Below are positions 12,855 through 25,559 of a stretch of DNA of 64,000 nt, piece after piece (the first letter of the stretch is position 1; each line of letters begins with the position of its first letter). The notes under the pieces were generated by a model. The model ran no database searches. It had not been told where the DNA came from and was given only the letters and a program-made list of their open reading frames with translations. This stretch comes from Lutjanus erythropterus (taxonomy: Eukaryota > Chordata > Actinopteri > Lutjaniformes > Lutjanidae): NCBI GenBank assembly GCA_020091685.1, contig CM034592.1, positions 41,933,622-41,997,621 on the forward strand, given 5' to 3'. The position numbers were made by a program, and so were the translations under genes.

Positions 12855-13480
12855 CAGGGACAGATTTAGTCATTATAGGACCTAAGGAAAACACAGGTAT
12901 GAGGCCATCCACATCTGTTGTTCTCCCCCTTTTTCAATCTTCAATAATAAATCATAAAATTAAGCTTTTATTTATAGTGGAGTGTGGAGGATGACTTTAG
13001 GAGTCTTACAGCCTGAGGGAAAAAAGCTGGTCTGTAGTCTGGTGGTACAGCAGTGAATACTTCTGTATCTCTTTCCAGGTGGTAGCAGGGTGAACAGGCT
13101 GTTGCTGGAGTGGGTGGTGTCTTTTAGTATCCTCACACTTCCTTCTTTCTTTTTAGCACCACAGAGGTAGGGGGTTCCCTTTTTTTTTATATTTTTGTAC
13201 ACCACACTGAGCCATTTGTTTACACAATTTTGCGACTGTCTTCCTGAATCATTTCCAGTGATGTACAAAAAGATCATGGACTAGTCCAATGTGGTGGAGA
13301 GGCCATGAGAGACTAATGAATTGAGCATTGTGCTGTTTTAGTGTAAGGCTTTTCAGAAAAAACATCATTAATTATCAAAAAGTTAAACAACCAAAAAAAA
13401 TAAACAACTTCCAAAATGCAAGTTTATGTGGCATTTTATGGGGCCTTTGGTTGCTTGGGGTCTTACTAAAGGAACAAAAA
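12855..13480 (-). repeat. Three-copy interspersed repeat, copy 2
   Basis: The fullest copy. It begins with 'tagtcattataggacctaagg', has 'cttacagcctgaggg' and 'ggtacagcagtgaatacttctgtatctc', and ends with 'ttttatggggcc'. On the minus strand a peptide with LLPPGKRYRSIHC and SFFPSGC is readable, nearly identical to the 25757 copy. The shared peptide suggests a former retroelement coding region. Confidence 0.65.
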
Positions 13481-16325
13481 GAGACAAAGGAATTGGGATG
13501 TTTGTGGAAATGTAATATTGAGTTAGTATGAGGATAGAACTTGGTGGCCACAGGAGGCCTACATGGAATATTTAGTGGCCACAGGGTAACTTTTTGAGAC
13601 CACGGCCCATGGTTAATGTTGATTCCTACACACAAGGTCCAGTTGCAGTCTCTTTGTAATCAGGTATTTCATGTTGTCACTGAAGACGATAAACTGATAC
13701 AGCAGGTTCAGTGATGTGCAGCACGACTCAAACTTCCAAATATTTTTTTACAAGATTTTATTGTTACTGTATACTGTAATAGTTATTTCAAATTATGATA
13801 GAAATTACTTTCATGATGAACCTGCTTTTCTTCAACATGCCTCCTTTGCCTCAGTAAGTTGTTTCCAACAGTTCAAATGCCTTTGAGGATTATACTTGAG
13901 CGTGATAGTTATCCGTTATTAACCTTTAGAAACAGCAAGGCAAATGTTTTTGACAAAGTGAGTTGAAGCTGTATTACGTATTCTCCCCCTTACGACATGA
14001 ACGATGGCTGTAAAAATTTTTATTTTTGTCCTGTGCAGAGAACAGTGAGAGAGCAAGGCGGCAGTTCTATTTTTTGACTGCTCTGTTTCATAGACCATTT
14101 ACAGCTGACCTCTGTTTTTTTTTTTACGTATGTGGAGGTTGTTAATGTTAGCAGAACTTTACAAATCTCCGCTAGTTGCATCTGGCAGTTGTGGTGGCAT
14201 TGCAGTAGGTGCTTCACCATCTGTTGCCTGATGGAGATGTGCACTCTACTGAGCACACTCTTCTAGTTTAATATGTTTTAGCATATTAATGATGGTAGAC
14301 ATGATTCCAGCTCTGAATAACACAATGTGCACTTCAACACAAAACTGGTCTAAATTGTAATATAAAATCTTATATCCAGCAGGCAGTATGTAAAAGATAC
14401 AGACAGGGATAAATTAAACATTAGCATGCTAAAGCAATGGAGAGATGCAACCAGAAAGCAGGAAAGTGTAGGATGATGCTGTTTGTAGCCAAATCTCTCC
14501 TCTGATATGTAAAATATCAGACCATACTGTATGTTCACATACAAGCCTTGAAGAGGTTTTTCTTATAAACCCAATCTGAATAATGCTGAGGTCATGTAGC
14601 TTTACAGCTCAGTAACGTAACCCTTCCAGCACAGTGTGTGTGTGTGTGCATTTGCCTCTTCTTCATAATCTGTGTAATATTTACCCAAGTTTACTTGACA
14701 CTAATAAGGAATTTGTTTTGCAGATGCTTAACTTAAAGGCATATTAAGTAGGATTTGTCAGTTGCTGTTTGTGAAGCCAGAAAAAAAAAATTGATTGCTG
14801 ATTCTTAATATCAACATTTTTGGTTGGTAAAATGCCCTAAACACAGCAAAACAATGCAAAAATAAGAAGCTACAGGCGGAGTGTGGAGTGTGGATGCAGG
14901 TGCTGCCACACACTTCTATTGGGTTGAGGGTGATCGTTGAGAGGGATTATTTTTTATGAGTCTATTGTTTTTTGGGAAAATTTTGCCTTTAAGAACATAA
15001 ACAGCACAAGACAAATTATGTTTGTGCTCACACAACAAAACAAAATAGGAAAATGTGAAGATAGCCGACTGTCAAACGTGTCTGGAATACTGTTACATCA
15101 GCTAAGAAAACTCCCACGCAGAATCATTTTGTCTTATGTTAAATTATTTTTACATTTTTCACACAAAATAGTTTTTGAAAAGTTTTTGTTTTAATATGAA
15201 AAATCAATACAAAGCACCAATTTGAGCACCAAGAATTCATCAGTTTCTTGCCACAATCTGACTTGTATGAACTCTGTGTCATATTAATTCTGTCATGGTG
15301 TGTTCAAGTCATAATTGTCATATTTCCAGCAGTGCCTGAAGACAGCATTTGTATAATCTGTATAATCACAGCATAGTCCCTTATGCAGTTAGCTTTAATT
15401 GCTAATCCTACACACACAGAGTCACACACACAGGGGCCGCCTGCAGAGGGGTATGTGTGTAATTTAGTTTAAGTTAAATTCCTGGAAATAAAGCTCATTT
15501 GAGAGTAAAACTGGGCCCATGAAGCTGCTACTTCTCTTCTCAAAGCAGGACTCTGAAGGTAGAAATGGTAACGGATGTGAATCGCTGGATCTGGAGTGCT
15601 GAATGCTAATCTTACGCGCAGCAGGGAGCAGGTGGGTGATTTTGGTTAACTTCATCGATCTGTGCAGGAGGGAGCACAAGGTCAGGTTTAACTGTCAGGG
15701 TTTTGGTGATGTGCTCGTAGGCACCTCAGCTGGTTGGTGCTGTCAGGAATCAGGGCACCAGGTCAGGTCACTGTGTCAGGCCAACCAGCGATGTACAAAA
15801 AGTGATGAAGGTATATTTTTTAACAGAGACAAAATACAGCAAAGAATCGCAAAGTTTTAGTTTATAGTGGAAAAAAAAAGGTTTTCTTTGGTTTAACTTA
15901 TCATTATGGAGTAAGTGTTGATTGCACAGTGTAGAATGATGACATAGAACAGAATAATGACACCATCTGCGTTTAGATTGGTTCCCCATCAGCCTCGCTT
16001 TCACTATGCAAATCTGTCTGCCGCTGGGCACGATTTTTCCTGGGAAAATGATGTCTCCATTATGGACTGAATTACAGAACAAATTCACGCTGTTCCTCCT
16101 GATGTTTTCCTCTAACGTTACTCATCCCTCCACGCTGGCGCCCCTGCTGTAGTTACATGTTTGTGCAAAGCAGCAGGCTAACGTTACTCAAACTTCAAAA
16201 TGCACATCATTATATTAGCTTTCAGTTTGCCTCTTAAGGGAACATGCTTCTTTTTTCTCTTATTTCCAAAGTTGTGTTGATCATTACTCCACGTAGCGAG
16301 ACTCCATGGGAACAGGAAGTGATGT
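13481..16325. other. Gene-free stretch
   Basis: Mostly AT-rich sequence. It includes a short repeat (14655-14745, see below), a TG run at 14635-14648 and A runs. I found no supported exon. Confidence 0.45.
14655..14745 (+). repeat. Short repeat pair, copy 1
   Basis: 'tcataatctgtgtaatattta.ccaagtt.acttgacactaataa' occurs here and again, slightly changed, at 19283-19372 in the same orientation. Probably part of an unrecognised interspersed element. Confidence 0.6.
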
Positions 16326-16830
16326 GGGGCCTCATTTATACAACTATGCATAGGACTCGCCTTTAAAGATGGCGTACAGAAGAAACACATGATTTCTAAA
16401 ACAAAGCGTAGGCACATCCCGTTCAGGTTTTCCTTTATAAATCACAGTCAGCTTGAAATGTGGCACACCTTTTGCAGACAACATGCATATATATGGTCAG
16501 TGAAAAGCCTCAAATTAATATTCATTCACACTGACTGTGAGGACAGTTGTGGCAAACGCAGAATGAAACCAACGTTTTTGATGCAGCAGTTGAGACAAGG
16601 AAAATATGTTGTTTGGTGGACACACTGCAGACATTACAGATGCCAAAACAGCATCAGAGTGGCAGCCTGTGGTGGACGCTGTGAATGCTGCCGCCTCACA
16701 AACTCGAACACTTGCCGAGATTAATTCAAAAGGAAGTGGTCCAAAAGAAAAGAAAAGCATAAACGAGGAACTGCAGAGCCACAGGCCGTGCGAGTGTGTG
16801 TGTTTGTGCCACGGGTAGTGTTAAGGCCAC
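16326..16830 (+). pseudogene. Harbinger-type Myb/SANT-like ORF relic
   Basis: Around 16606-16760 an open frame reads LFGGHTADITDAKTASEWQ then VVDAVNAAASQTRTLAEI, matching the Myb/SANT-like DNA-binding protein that accompanies PIF/Harbinger transposons (family pattern: LFG..S..ITN..K...W..V.DAVN......RT..EI..KW.D.K). The tryptophan of 'KKW' is lost and the frame decays after it. The upstream phrase 'ggggcctcatttata' at 16327 is typical of an element edge. No transposase part was found. Confidence 0.65.
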
Positions 16831-18930
16831 CTCGCTCTTTTGATGAGAAACTGACTATCAGAGTGTGCCAGACGCACCGGATGATTCAGGTAGCCTGCGT
16901 CACCTGTATCCCCCTGTTTGAGATGAGAGTAAACCAAACGCATCGCCACATTTATGGATTTTTTTTTTTCACAAAACTTTTTCTTTTATTCACTGTGTGT
17001 TCCAGCGTCTGAACTGAAAGCCATAAAAAAGCCATAAAAAGTAAATGCATTACAAAACACAATATATGAAATTATCCCCTCGTAATCCGCCCAACTGGAT
17101 CATTGAAAAAGGCATCAGTGTAAATGAAATTCGTCTTGCTGTTCAGCTTATTATTTATTAGAATACGTGTCACGTAACATGCACGTATTGTTTACTGATT
17201 ACAGAACAAATTAGATTTTTTTTCCACCTTATAATATATATGTTTGTATTTATGATCCTAAATTGTGTTTCATCTGCATGTGTTCACTCCACAGAATATC
17301 AAACGTGTTTGTTTATTCATTGTAAGACTGCTGTTTATCCATTTTTGCAAATGAAATCCTCATATATGATGTGTGTGAGGTAATATTTCGATTGATTTCA
17401 AACACTCTTGTCTTTCATCCGTCTGCAATCGGAGTTGCAGTATATCCTTTCTTCAGTTCATGTGCGTACGTATGGGTCCAAGTTACCGCGCTGCACATTT
17501 TCACACCAAGTTTAATACCACTTGGAAGCGTTAGGGCGAGAGTTGAGAAGTTGTCCGTTTTCTCACTTAAATTACAATCACTGAATACATTTACAGATTT
17601 AAAAAGCAACTATTATAAATCAATTTCTTATATTTGCAGTGAAATTGAAAATATAGATTTGATAAAAAGTAAAATTAAATTTTCCAGTGTATAACAATAT
17701 TTCCTTATTCTGGCTTTAAATGATTTCTTTTTTAAGACATGTTAACTGCTCTAACAGCTCTGAGGACAGTTGTTGACCTCTGATTCAACCAAAATCCCTC
17801 ACATATTGACACCAGCACATTCAAGGAGCTTTGTTTATCATTATTAAAATGATAATTTATTAATCCAGAATTTAAAAGCACTTTTATTTTTTTTATATAT
17901 GCAACCAAACACTTAAAGTCATTTAATTATCTAAATATAATTACTAAATATTTCAGTGCTACCCTCCAGATTCCACGGTTTGACAGAGTGCAGTGTACTT
18001 TCTTATCCTATCCACTTGTCTAGACTTTCATACAGAATTTCAGAGGTAAATCCCCTCATTTGAATTGAATTTGGGACTGGAATGGACAGGTTATCTTAAA
18101 ATATTATCTTCCAAGTACTTTTCATTTTCATTTTGGGTTTCTGATGGTAATTGGGGATAAAAATATGACCATGATGTGAAGCTCATTTGAGTTTAAAAGC
18201 TAAAATTTACATTAAAACCACAAAGTCAGCTCTCTGATTCATTTATAGGGCTTACAAGCTTTATCCTGTTTTATGCTAATGTATGCATGTATCATCAAAC
18301 CATGACACCCTAAAGGAGGAAGCTTTTAGAGCTAATTTGCTTATGGAGCATGAGCTCATTGGGTTTGAACGTTTTGGTCCGCCGTCTTTGTCAGTGCACA
18401 GCCACAGGAAGTGTTTCCCTGTTTCCACCAAAGGCTGTTTTCCATGCAAAATCGTGTATTTTGCTTTACAATCATACCATGTAACACTCATCTGGGTGTA
18501 AAGCCTGATTATTACTGAGAGCCTTTTCATTCTGTGGCTTAGATTCTCTTTGTATCGCCTCTTATGCTAATGTAGAGGCCATACATAAAGCAGAACTGTA
18601 AGATTTCTCCAAGGAAGATTCACCCACTTAATAATTTTAAAGACCCACAGTGCATTTTGACATTTTTATGAAATGTCATATATTTCTGAGTCATTTCCTG
18701 ACACTGTTGATTAACCACACTGTTTGGCAAATATTTTTTGACAAATAACTTAATCTTGTGCTTTTAAGCTGTGGCTAAAATGTAACTATGACTATAATAG
18801 AAGCTGCAGTCATATGTCAGCCTCTGAGCTTGCACAAGTGCACTGTCATAACTCTTTGTCACCTGTAACCCTTTAGCCACTCCCTCTCAGGTGTGCAGTG
18901 ACATGACATGAACCAGAGAAGCACCCTGTG
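16831..18930. other. Gene-free stretch
   Basis: Long AT-rich run. The part up to about 17540 may belong to the Harbinger-like element (words such as gtgcgtacgtatggg near 17461), but no terminal repeat could be paired. No exon seen. Confidence 0.4.
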
Positions 18931-18990
18931 GCAAACTGTGATTTGTGATTTTGGGCTAATGTTATATAAATTAAATTTGACTTGACTGAA
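18931..18990 (+). repeat. LINE/SINE 3' tail
   Basis: 'gtgattttgggctaatgttatataaattaaatttgacttga' follows the common tail pattern 'gattttgggctatataaataaaatttgacttga' at the 3' ends of L2-like elements. Confidence 0.6.
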
Positions 18991-19282
18991 GCCTGCACCA
19001 TGTTTAGGCAATAACTCCATCCTGTACCTGCAGGGATGTGATGTTAGCTGGAGATGTACAGAAGCTTGTTAGCCATTGAGCATCCAGCTCAGCAGCTACT
19101 GGCTAATCGGGTGTTTATGCCCTGTCGAAGTCGGAGTGGGTGGCTCTCTGCTAACACTGTGGCAACAACACAATCCCGACCCATGATGGTAGGACGCTGT
19201 GACCGTATGTAGAAGAATGATGAAGGAGAAAAGTCCTCAACAGGAAGTAAAGTTTTACAGTTTTTTCTGTATTATTGGATTT

Positions 19283-19372
19283 GAATCTTCTCATAATCTG
19301 TGTAATATTTACTCAAGTTGACTTGACACTAATAATGAATCTGTCTGGCAAATGTTTAACCTAAACATCTGG
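19283..19372 (+). repeat. Short repeat pair, copy 2
   Basis: Partner of 14655-14745. It is followed by a GC-richer patch with a perfect 8-bp hairpin (19391-19411). Confidence 0.6.
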
Positions 19373-19411
19373 GGATGCCGCCGTCGACTGGTGTCCCTGA
19401 GCGAGGGACAC

Positions 19412-20320
19412 GGTGTTGACTAAACCAGCGGGAGATACACAGATGATTAGCTGAGGGTGTGTGGAGGAGGCTGGGGAGGAGCGGGCAGAGAAAAATCCTC
19501 CACTTCACACCTCCACCACACTCCTGTTCTGTTTTTCAGAAAGAACGTTAACCTGAAAACATCAGTTAACCCTGGCTAGAATGGCTTTAAAGAATAGAAT
19601 AGAATAGATGTTATTAACCAGCCAAGGCTGGAATACTGTCTTTTGTCTCACCCAGAATAATAAAAACACAAACATCTCCACAAGGTAAAAGCATCCTGTT
19701 AACAGAACAAAGATCCCTCAATTGGACAACAGTTATTTATTTATACCTGGTGTGTACAACCTCTCATATTTAGTTTACTGTTGTGCTGTAACAGTCATCT
19801 AGCTGCTTTTGTTGGTGATCTATTCTCTGCCCTGCTGTCATAAAAATTCTCATCAGCTTGTTTCTGTTTACTAAAGTTAAGTATCCATACCAGCCAAAGG
19901 TATTAAAAAGAAAGGATGCTCTCGATCAGCCTGATATGCACGTTTTCTAAAACATTGAGACTGACCCACCCACTTTAAGGTCCTAATTTAAAGCCCATCT
20001 CTGACTAGCTTTCTTACATAAGCCTATAAAATCAACATTTCTGTTAAATTCCACTCAATTGCCAGTTTCAGTTTGGTCACACGGCATCAGTGATCAGAGT
20101 TACTCTGCTTGGTTTAATAAAAGTTCCATTGATTTTCCAACAATAATCACAAAAATAATCAGAGATTAATCTTCATTTTTATGGAAAAGACTCACTAAAG
20201 ACTTAATTTGTGTGTTTTGGAAGGAGGCTGTACTGATCTTATGCACTATTACTCATCATAGAGTAAATGCAGTGTTTGCAAACACACACAGGCATATCTC
20301 AGTGGGGTGTAGACAAACTG

Positions 20321-20323
<3 letters not shown>
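19412..20323. other. Gene-free stretch
   Basis: Contains a short GAATA repeat (19592-19607). No exon seen. Confidence 0.45.
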
Positions 20324-20366
<43 letters not shown>

Positions 20367-20449
20367 GAGAGTGAGATAGATCAGCCTGCAGAACTGGCAA
20401 CGATGCATAAACGACTTTTCGTGCACAAACCCAAAAACATGGCAAATTC

Positions 20450-20480
<31 letters not shown>

Positions 20481-20827
20481 CCATATAAGGCTTTTCCATC
20501 ACACACACATTGGAAACATTCAAACAAATCTTTACTCTTTATCTCACTCACCACCGCACACTCACACACTCACACACACACACACACACACACACACAGG
20601 ATTTGCTGGATCAACACTATTCTGTTGTTCACTAAATGTGAATTTCTGAAATACACACACACACACACACACACACAGGTCCCACGGGGCACAGCTCAAT
20701 TTGATTCATTAGAGGTAGACCAATCAGATTTAAGATTGCCATGTCACCGGGAAGGTCGGGTAGAAAGGACCAGAGATCATCAAATCACAGACACGCACAC
20801 ACAGGTACACGCAAACACACACACACA

Positions 20828-20867
<40 letters not shown>

Positions 20868-20957
20868 CACACACAGAGGAAGTTGGTTTAACTTGACTTT
20901 TTAACCTTTTAACTTTTCTTGAGAGGCAGGTCTGAAAGCAAATATCTCTTCATTCCT

Positions 20958-21012
<55 letters not shown>

Positions 21013-21013
21013 N

Positions 21014-21066
<53 letters not shown>
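20324..21066. repeat. Microsatellite cluster
   Basis: (TG)n 20324-20361 and 20453-20480; (CA)n 20571-20598 and 20653-20677; (CA)n joined to an (ACGC)n tract at about 20815-20875; and a long (CA)n 20961-21066 with one N at 21013. The 188-codon open frame across it is an artefact of the repeats. Confidence 0.95.
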
Positions 21067-21070
<4 letters not shown>

Positions 21071-21334
21071 GTTTAAACAGGATTAGCTCCATACAGTTCC
21101 ACAGCCTTATGCTTAAATAAAGGCCTGACTAAATACTTTAATGAGGTAATTGGATGCAAAGTCATGACACTCTCTCCCTGCACACACTCAAACAAAAACA
21201 CATACACACACAACCTGCTTATCCATGCATATTTGCTTACACAAATATTTATAAATCCAGAATTTAAATTCAGGTAAATACATACAGTAGCTGCACACAC
21301 ACACAGACAAGTACACACACTAAAGTGTCTTTTA

Positions 21335-21600
21335 AAGGAGATAAGAGGACAAAATGAGTCGGGGAGGAGGGAGAAGAGGAGAGGAGAATAAAAGAGGGGT
21401 GAGGACGAGGACAGAGGATAACAGAGGAGCAGGGACGGATTAAACAGAGAAGAAGAGAAGAGGAAAAGAGCAACAAAAACAAAGGAGAAGAAGAAGAAGA
21501 AGAGGAGAGAAAACCAGAGGAGAAAGGGAGCAAAAAAAGAAGGCTAGAAGGAAGTGAATGACAAGAAGGGGGCACAGATGACTGAGAGGGAAAAGTAGGA
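21335..21600 (+). repeat. Purine-rich (GA) tract
   Basis: About 265 bases are almost all A/G on the + strand, with GAGGAG, AGAAGAAG and GGGAG words. It is imperfect, not a simple unit repeat. Confidence 0.85.
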
Positions 21601-22704
21601 GGAAGTGTTCATTTAGTTTGATGAAACTGTCAACTGACTGACATTTGACCGGCGTTCAGTTGACATCTCCCTGGCAACAGGTAACCATGGAGACAAGTGA
21701 CAATACAGAGAGGGAGAAAAGAAGCAGTCACCCTATATAGAATGTATAGAATATAAAATAATGCAGACTAAAATGATAACATCATTAAAGAGCCAGTTCA
21801 CCCAAATGACAGTTTATCTCTTTTATATTCTCTTTCCTTGCTAGTAGTGAAAAATGCAGGGTACTTATTCACATTAATTAAAATATGCCACATTTCGGTA
21901 CCTAGGACACATCTGGGTGAGGGAGTAACTTAAACTATAGAGAGAACGAGAAAGAGAGCGTTATTATCCATGCACAAGTCACAGTCAGGCCAATAACAAG
22001 CCCAAAGCGGTCACAAGTGTGGTCAAACTTTTCAAAACACAACACAGACAACACACGCTGTAACATCTCTGAATGCAAAATGCAAAGCTGGCTGGGGAAA
22101 TACCTCTAACCAAACACAAAATATATTTAGGAGCTGAAGAGTGTACCATGTTTAGCCTGAGAGCCAAGTCCCCAAAAGCAGCTGTAGCTAATGTTAGCAT
22201 GCCTACAGCTAGTGCCTAAACAGTGTAACTTATCCTTCCATGGATAACAAAACTTTAAGTGAGGCACTGACAACTTCACTGACATCGTCAGGTGTTTAAT
22301 TAGCTCGCTGGATAAGATACTGTCGGAGATAATTAGTCTTTTTTCATTTTCTTGGCTGGCCTAGCAATTTTAGTAGCGTTAGCCAACACTCAGCCACTGA
22401 CTGCGTCTGAAATTTGTCACCAATATGATATTTAGGACACTACAAGTGTAGGTGAGATTGTTAACATATCCAAAACCTAAGAATTGCTACATATTAATAG
22501 GTACAGTATGTAAGAAATACAGTAGTAGTGACAACAACATAGCAGGAAGAATATCACGTGTTATTTCCAAGACACCACGACCTGTGTTAAATGCCCTGGG
22601 GGAGGACTGACAGGCTAGACGGTATGAGGACAGGCTCGGGAGGGATTTTATTTTGTATGGTGTTTAAAATTTTCTAAATAAATCACAAAATATTCTAAAT
22701 AAGT
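21601..22704. other. Gene-free stretch with RFX-like motif
   Basis: 'ctggcaac' (21671-21678) and GTAACCATGGAGAC (21681-21694) resemble RFX X-box half-sites. No exon seen. Confidence 0.4.
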
Positions 22705-22978
22705 AACATGAAGAAGAAGACATACTTTATTAATCCTCCAGGGTAAATTACATTTTTCACTCCATTATAACTTTTTATACATACACAGGCCCGAAATACA
22801 CACACATGCACAAACAGGACCGATAGACATGCATCAGAGAGATGTCAGAGCGAGGGAGAACCTCAGCAATGCCCAGGAGGTGAACTGGCACCTCTCCAGC
22901 TACCAGTCCACTCTCTGCAGGACTTAAACCGCCAACCTTACAGTTCCTGAGCCAAGTGAGCCACTGCTGCCTCAACAA
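22705..22978 (-). mobile_element. tRNA-headed SINE-like element
   Basis: On the minus strand it starts near 22976 with 'gaggcagcagtggctcacttgg' (A-box like) and 'ggcggtttaagtcctgc' (B-box like), followed by 'gagaggtgccagttcacctcctggg' and ends in 'ttaccctggaggattaataaagtatg'. Both the head and the 'actttattaatcc' tail match a common teleost element. Decayed; no intact tRNA gene. Confidence 0.65.
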
Positions 22979-23393
22979 TGTTGAAATTGAGGAGTTTGGA
23001 CTTATTTTTCAAAACTGAAATTACATTGTTTTTATTACAGAGAGGGTAAAGTATTGAAAAATATATACCTTTGGGTACCGGTGCCGTATTGGTTCACACA
23101 TGAACGGTACTCAACCCTAATGACGGCACAGGAGCATCTCTATAAAACTGCCAGCAATAAAGGCCCTTATGCTTTGTCAAGTGTTTCTGTGTGTGCATGT
23201 CTACTTTTACTGGTGTCACACAATCATAAAAGCTGACATTAATAAGTGTCTCTGTGGGCATGTGTTTTGTGCATACGTATGCAAGATGTGTGTATGTTAA
23301 TGTCATTGTTTTTATGTGCTTTGTGTTCAGTTCCAGTTATGTCCAATCACTTTCACCCACATAAAACCACAGCTGCTCTCATGTCTGTGTTTT

Positions 23394-23395
<2 letters not shown>
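22979..23395. other. Gene-free stretch
   Basis: Contains 'gggtaccggtgccgtattgg...gaacggtactcaaccct', wording of a possible small transposon edge. No exon seen. Confidence 0.4.
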
Positions 23396-23484
<89 letters not shown>

Positions 23485-23576
23485 CCTTAATAGTAGTTAA
23501 CTTAATGGTGTTTATAGAGCAGAAGCGTATTATCGTGTTCACAATAATTATCTTACTACAGCAAGACTTTTTGTCT

Positions 23577-23652
<76 letters not shown>

Positions 23653-23834
23653 ATACTCACTTTAATACGTCTGCACTTAATTATAATGGACCTGTGTTTA
23701 AATTAGTGGATGCATTTTTATGTGCGAGTGTGTTTATATGTTTAAACAATGATAGATGGTGTCAATTTCTTTTTCCACACCATAAACAAGACATATTTAT
23801 CTCTTCACTACTGTTACACACACACACACACACA

Positions 23835-23872
<38 letters not shown>

Positions 23873-23994
23873 NNNNNNNNNNNNNNNNNNNNNNNNNNNN
23901 NNNNNNNNNNNNNNNNNNNNNNNNNNNNNNNNNNNNNNNNNNNNNNNNNNNNNNNNNNNNNNNNNNNNNNNNNNNNNNNNNNNNNNNNNAATTA

Positions 23995-24034
<40 letters not shown>
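23396..24034. repeat. Microsatellite cluster around an assembly gap
   Basis: (TG)n 23396-23482 and 23580-23651, (CA)n 23816-23872 running straight into 117 N (23873-23989), then (AAT)n about 23996-24034. The gap very likely reflects a collapsed or unsequenced repeat. Confidence 0.97.
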
Positions 24035-24038
<4 letters not shown>

Positions 24039-24887
24039 TAATTACTGCCACAGAAAAAATATGTAATCAGATTGCAGTTACATTTAGCAAATATTGGGAT
24101 TATTAGCAGGATCACAATTTTAAAATGCAGTTTAATATAAAGAATTAGATACTACCATATACACTGAACACATATTACAGCATCTGATGAGTCTGAAACA
24201 CCACTCTGGACTGAAACCAGCTAATCTTACAGTCAATGCATTTTCATGGCCTCTACTGAAAAAGAAACGCTCCATCAACCGAGTCTTGGGAGCACGCCTA
24301 GTTTAACTTTTAAGTTACCTAATGGTGATCATTTTCCTTTCAAAATTTCAAATTCAAACTTTTTTTAAATGTAGCTAACAATCTTATTTTTACCCAAGTA
24401 AAGAAGGTCAAGTTTCAAGTCCCCGGCTCTGAGAGACGCAGCCATCTTCACCCACCAAAAACCTAGAGGAAAATGTGATGTGTGGGCCCAGAAACTTGAA
24501 AATGGTAACTTTTCCAACAGCTACATCCAATACTCAGTGCTGCCATCTGTTAGGCCCTCTGCTTTGTGGTATTGTTGACAGAACAACAAACCACAAGTTC
24601 TTCTCTCTGCCGACTCATCTGTCAGACTTGACTCCCACTACTGTACCATCAGTAGTTTAGATGAGTCATTCACTCATTTGCATGACTTAGTTCTCAGTAA
24701 ATGCCAAGTTTATCTGAATTTCAAGTAGGAAATTAAGCAAAGATGAAACATGTTTCAAGTGAGACATAATCCCCTGAAGATTTACAGCAGTCTGTGAAAA
24801 TCTGAGAGTTGGCCTGAGGTCTTCATCTGAGTGTTCAGCTCCTTGCCTCAGATCATCCCACTCTGCCTGCTGTGTTCTGGATAATGT
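24035..24887. other. Gene-free stretch
   Basis: No exon or clear element seen. Confidence 0.45.
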
Positions 24888-25435
24888 TGGACAGTAATAT
24901 ATTACAATACAAGTACAAGTCCCAAAACAGTAATTATACTGCAGGTACTATTTCAAGTAGCTTTGGGTTATTGAGTTACTTTTTGACCTCAGTAGGCTTT
25001 CCTATGACTTGTATATGCAGCAGGTCAGGGCAGATCATGTGACCTTCTACCCAAAAAGCTCAAGAAAGGATGAAGAATGAGGGAGAGGGAGAGAAGTAGA
25101 CTTCCCACAGGTGGAGCTATTGTTGTTATTTTGGGTTTGGCTCCTCCAGAGTGATGAAATCTAATATGAAGGTCACACTCAGAGAGGCAGACCTTTCCAT
25201 CACAGCCAACATCTGGACAGATAACAACAAACGCTTTCCTGGTGTTCAGCAGTTCAACTTTGGAGTGCAAAAAAGGTAATCAACAAGGCACAGACGTAAT
25301 ATAGCAATATCACAGGTAACATAACTAATTATATTTGATACCAAGTAATAAGCAAAGTAATATAATCGTAATATAGTATATAATATAGTAAAAAGTAACT
25401 TATCACATTTCCTGAGTAATTTACCCAACACTGGT
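24888..25435. mobile_element. hAT-like MITE with decayed inverted ends
   Basis: The left end 'aatgttggacagtaatatattac' and the reverse complement of the right end 'agtgttgggtaaattactc' correspond to the frequent teleost TIR pattern 'cagtgttgggnaagttact'. AT-rich 'gtaata' words lie inside the right end. About 545 bp; no transposase frame. Confidence 0.6.
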
Positions 25436-25559
25436 TCTGAAGCATAGGGTCAGTTCAGTTTGCCTTCTGTGGTGCTAACATTGTTAGCATTACTGTTACC
25501 TTAATTTGACATAATGATCTTTTTGCACACATTATCATTCTGTTATAAGAGAAAAAAAA

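Noticed and set aside
20829..20868. CRISPR-like regular repeats
   Set aside because: Simple ACGC tetramer array with no spacers, in vertebrate DNA.
20325..20891. 188-codon open frame with Cys/Val and Thr/His runs; similar long frames at 7903-8256 and 23316-23999
   Set aside because: They translate CA/TG microsatellites, and the last one also runs through N bases. No family resemblance outside the repeats.
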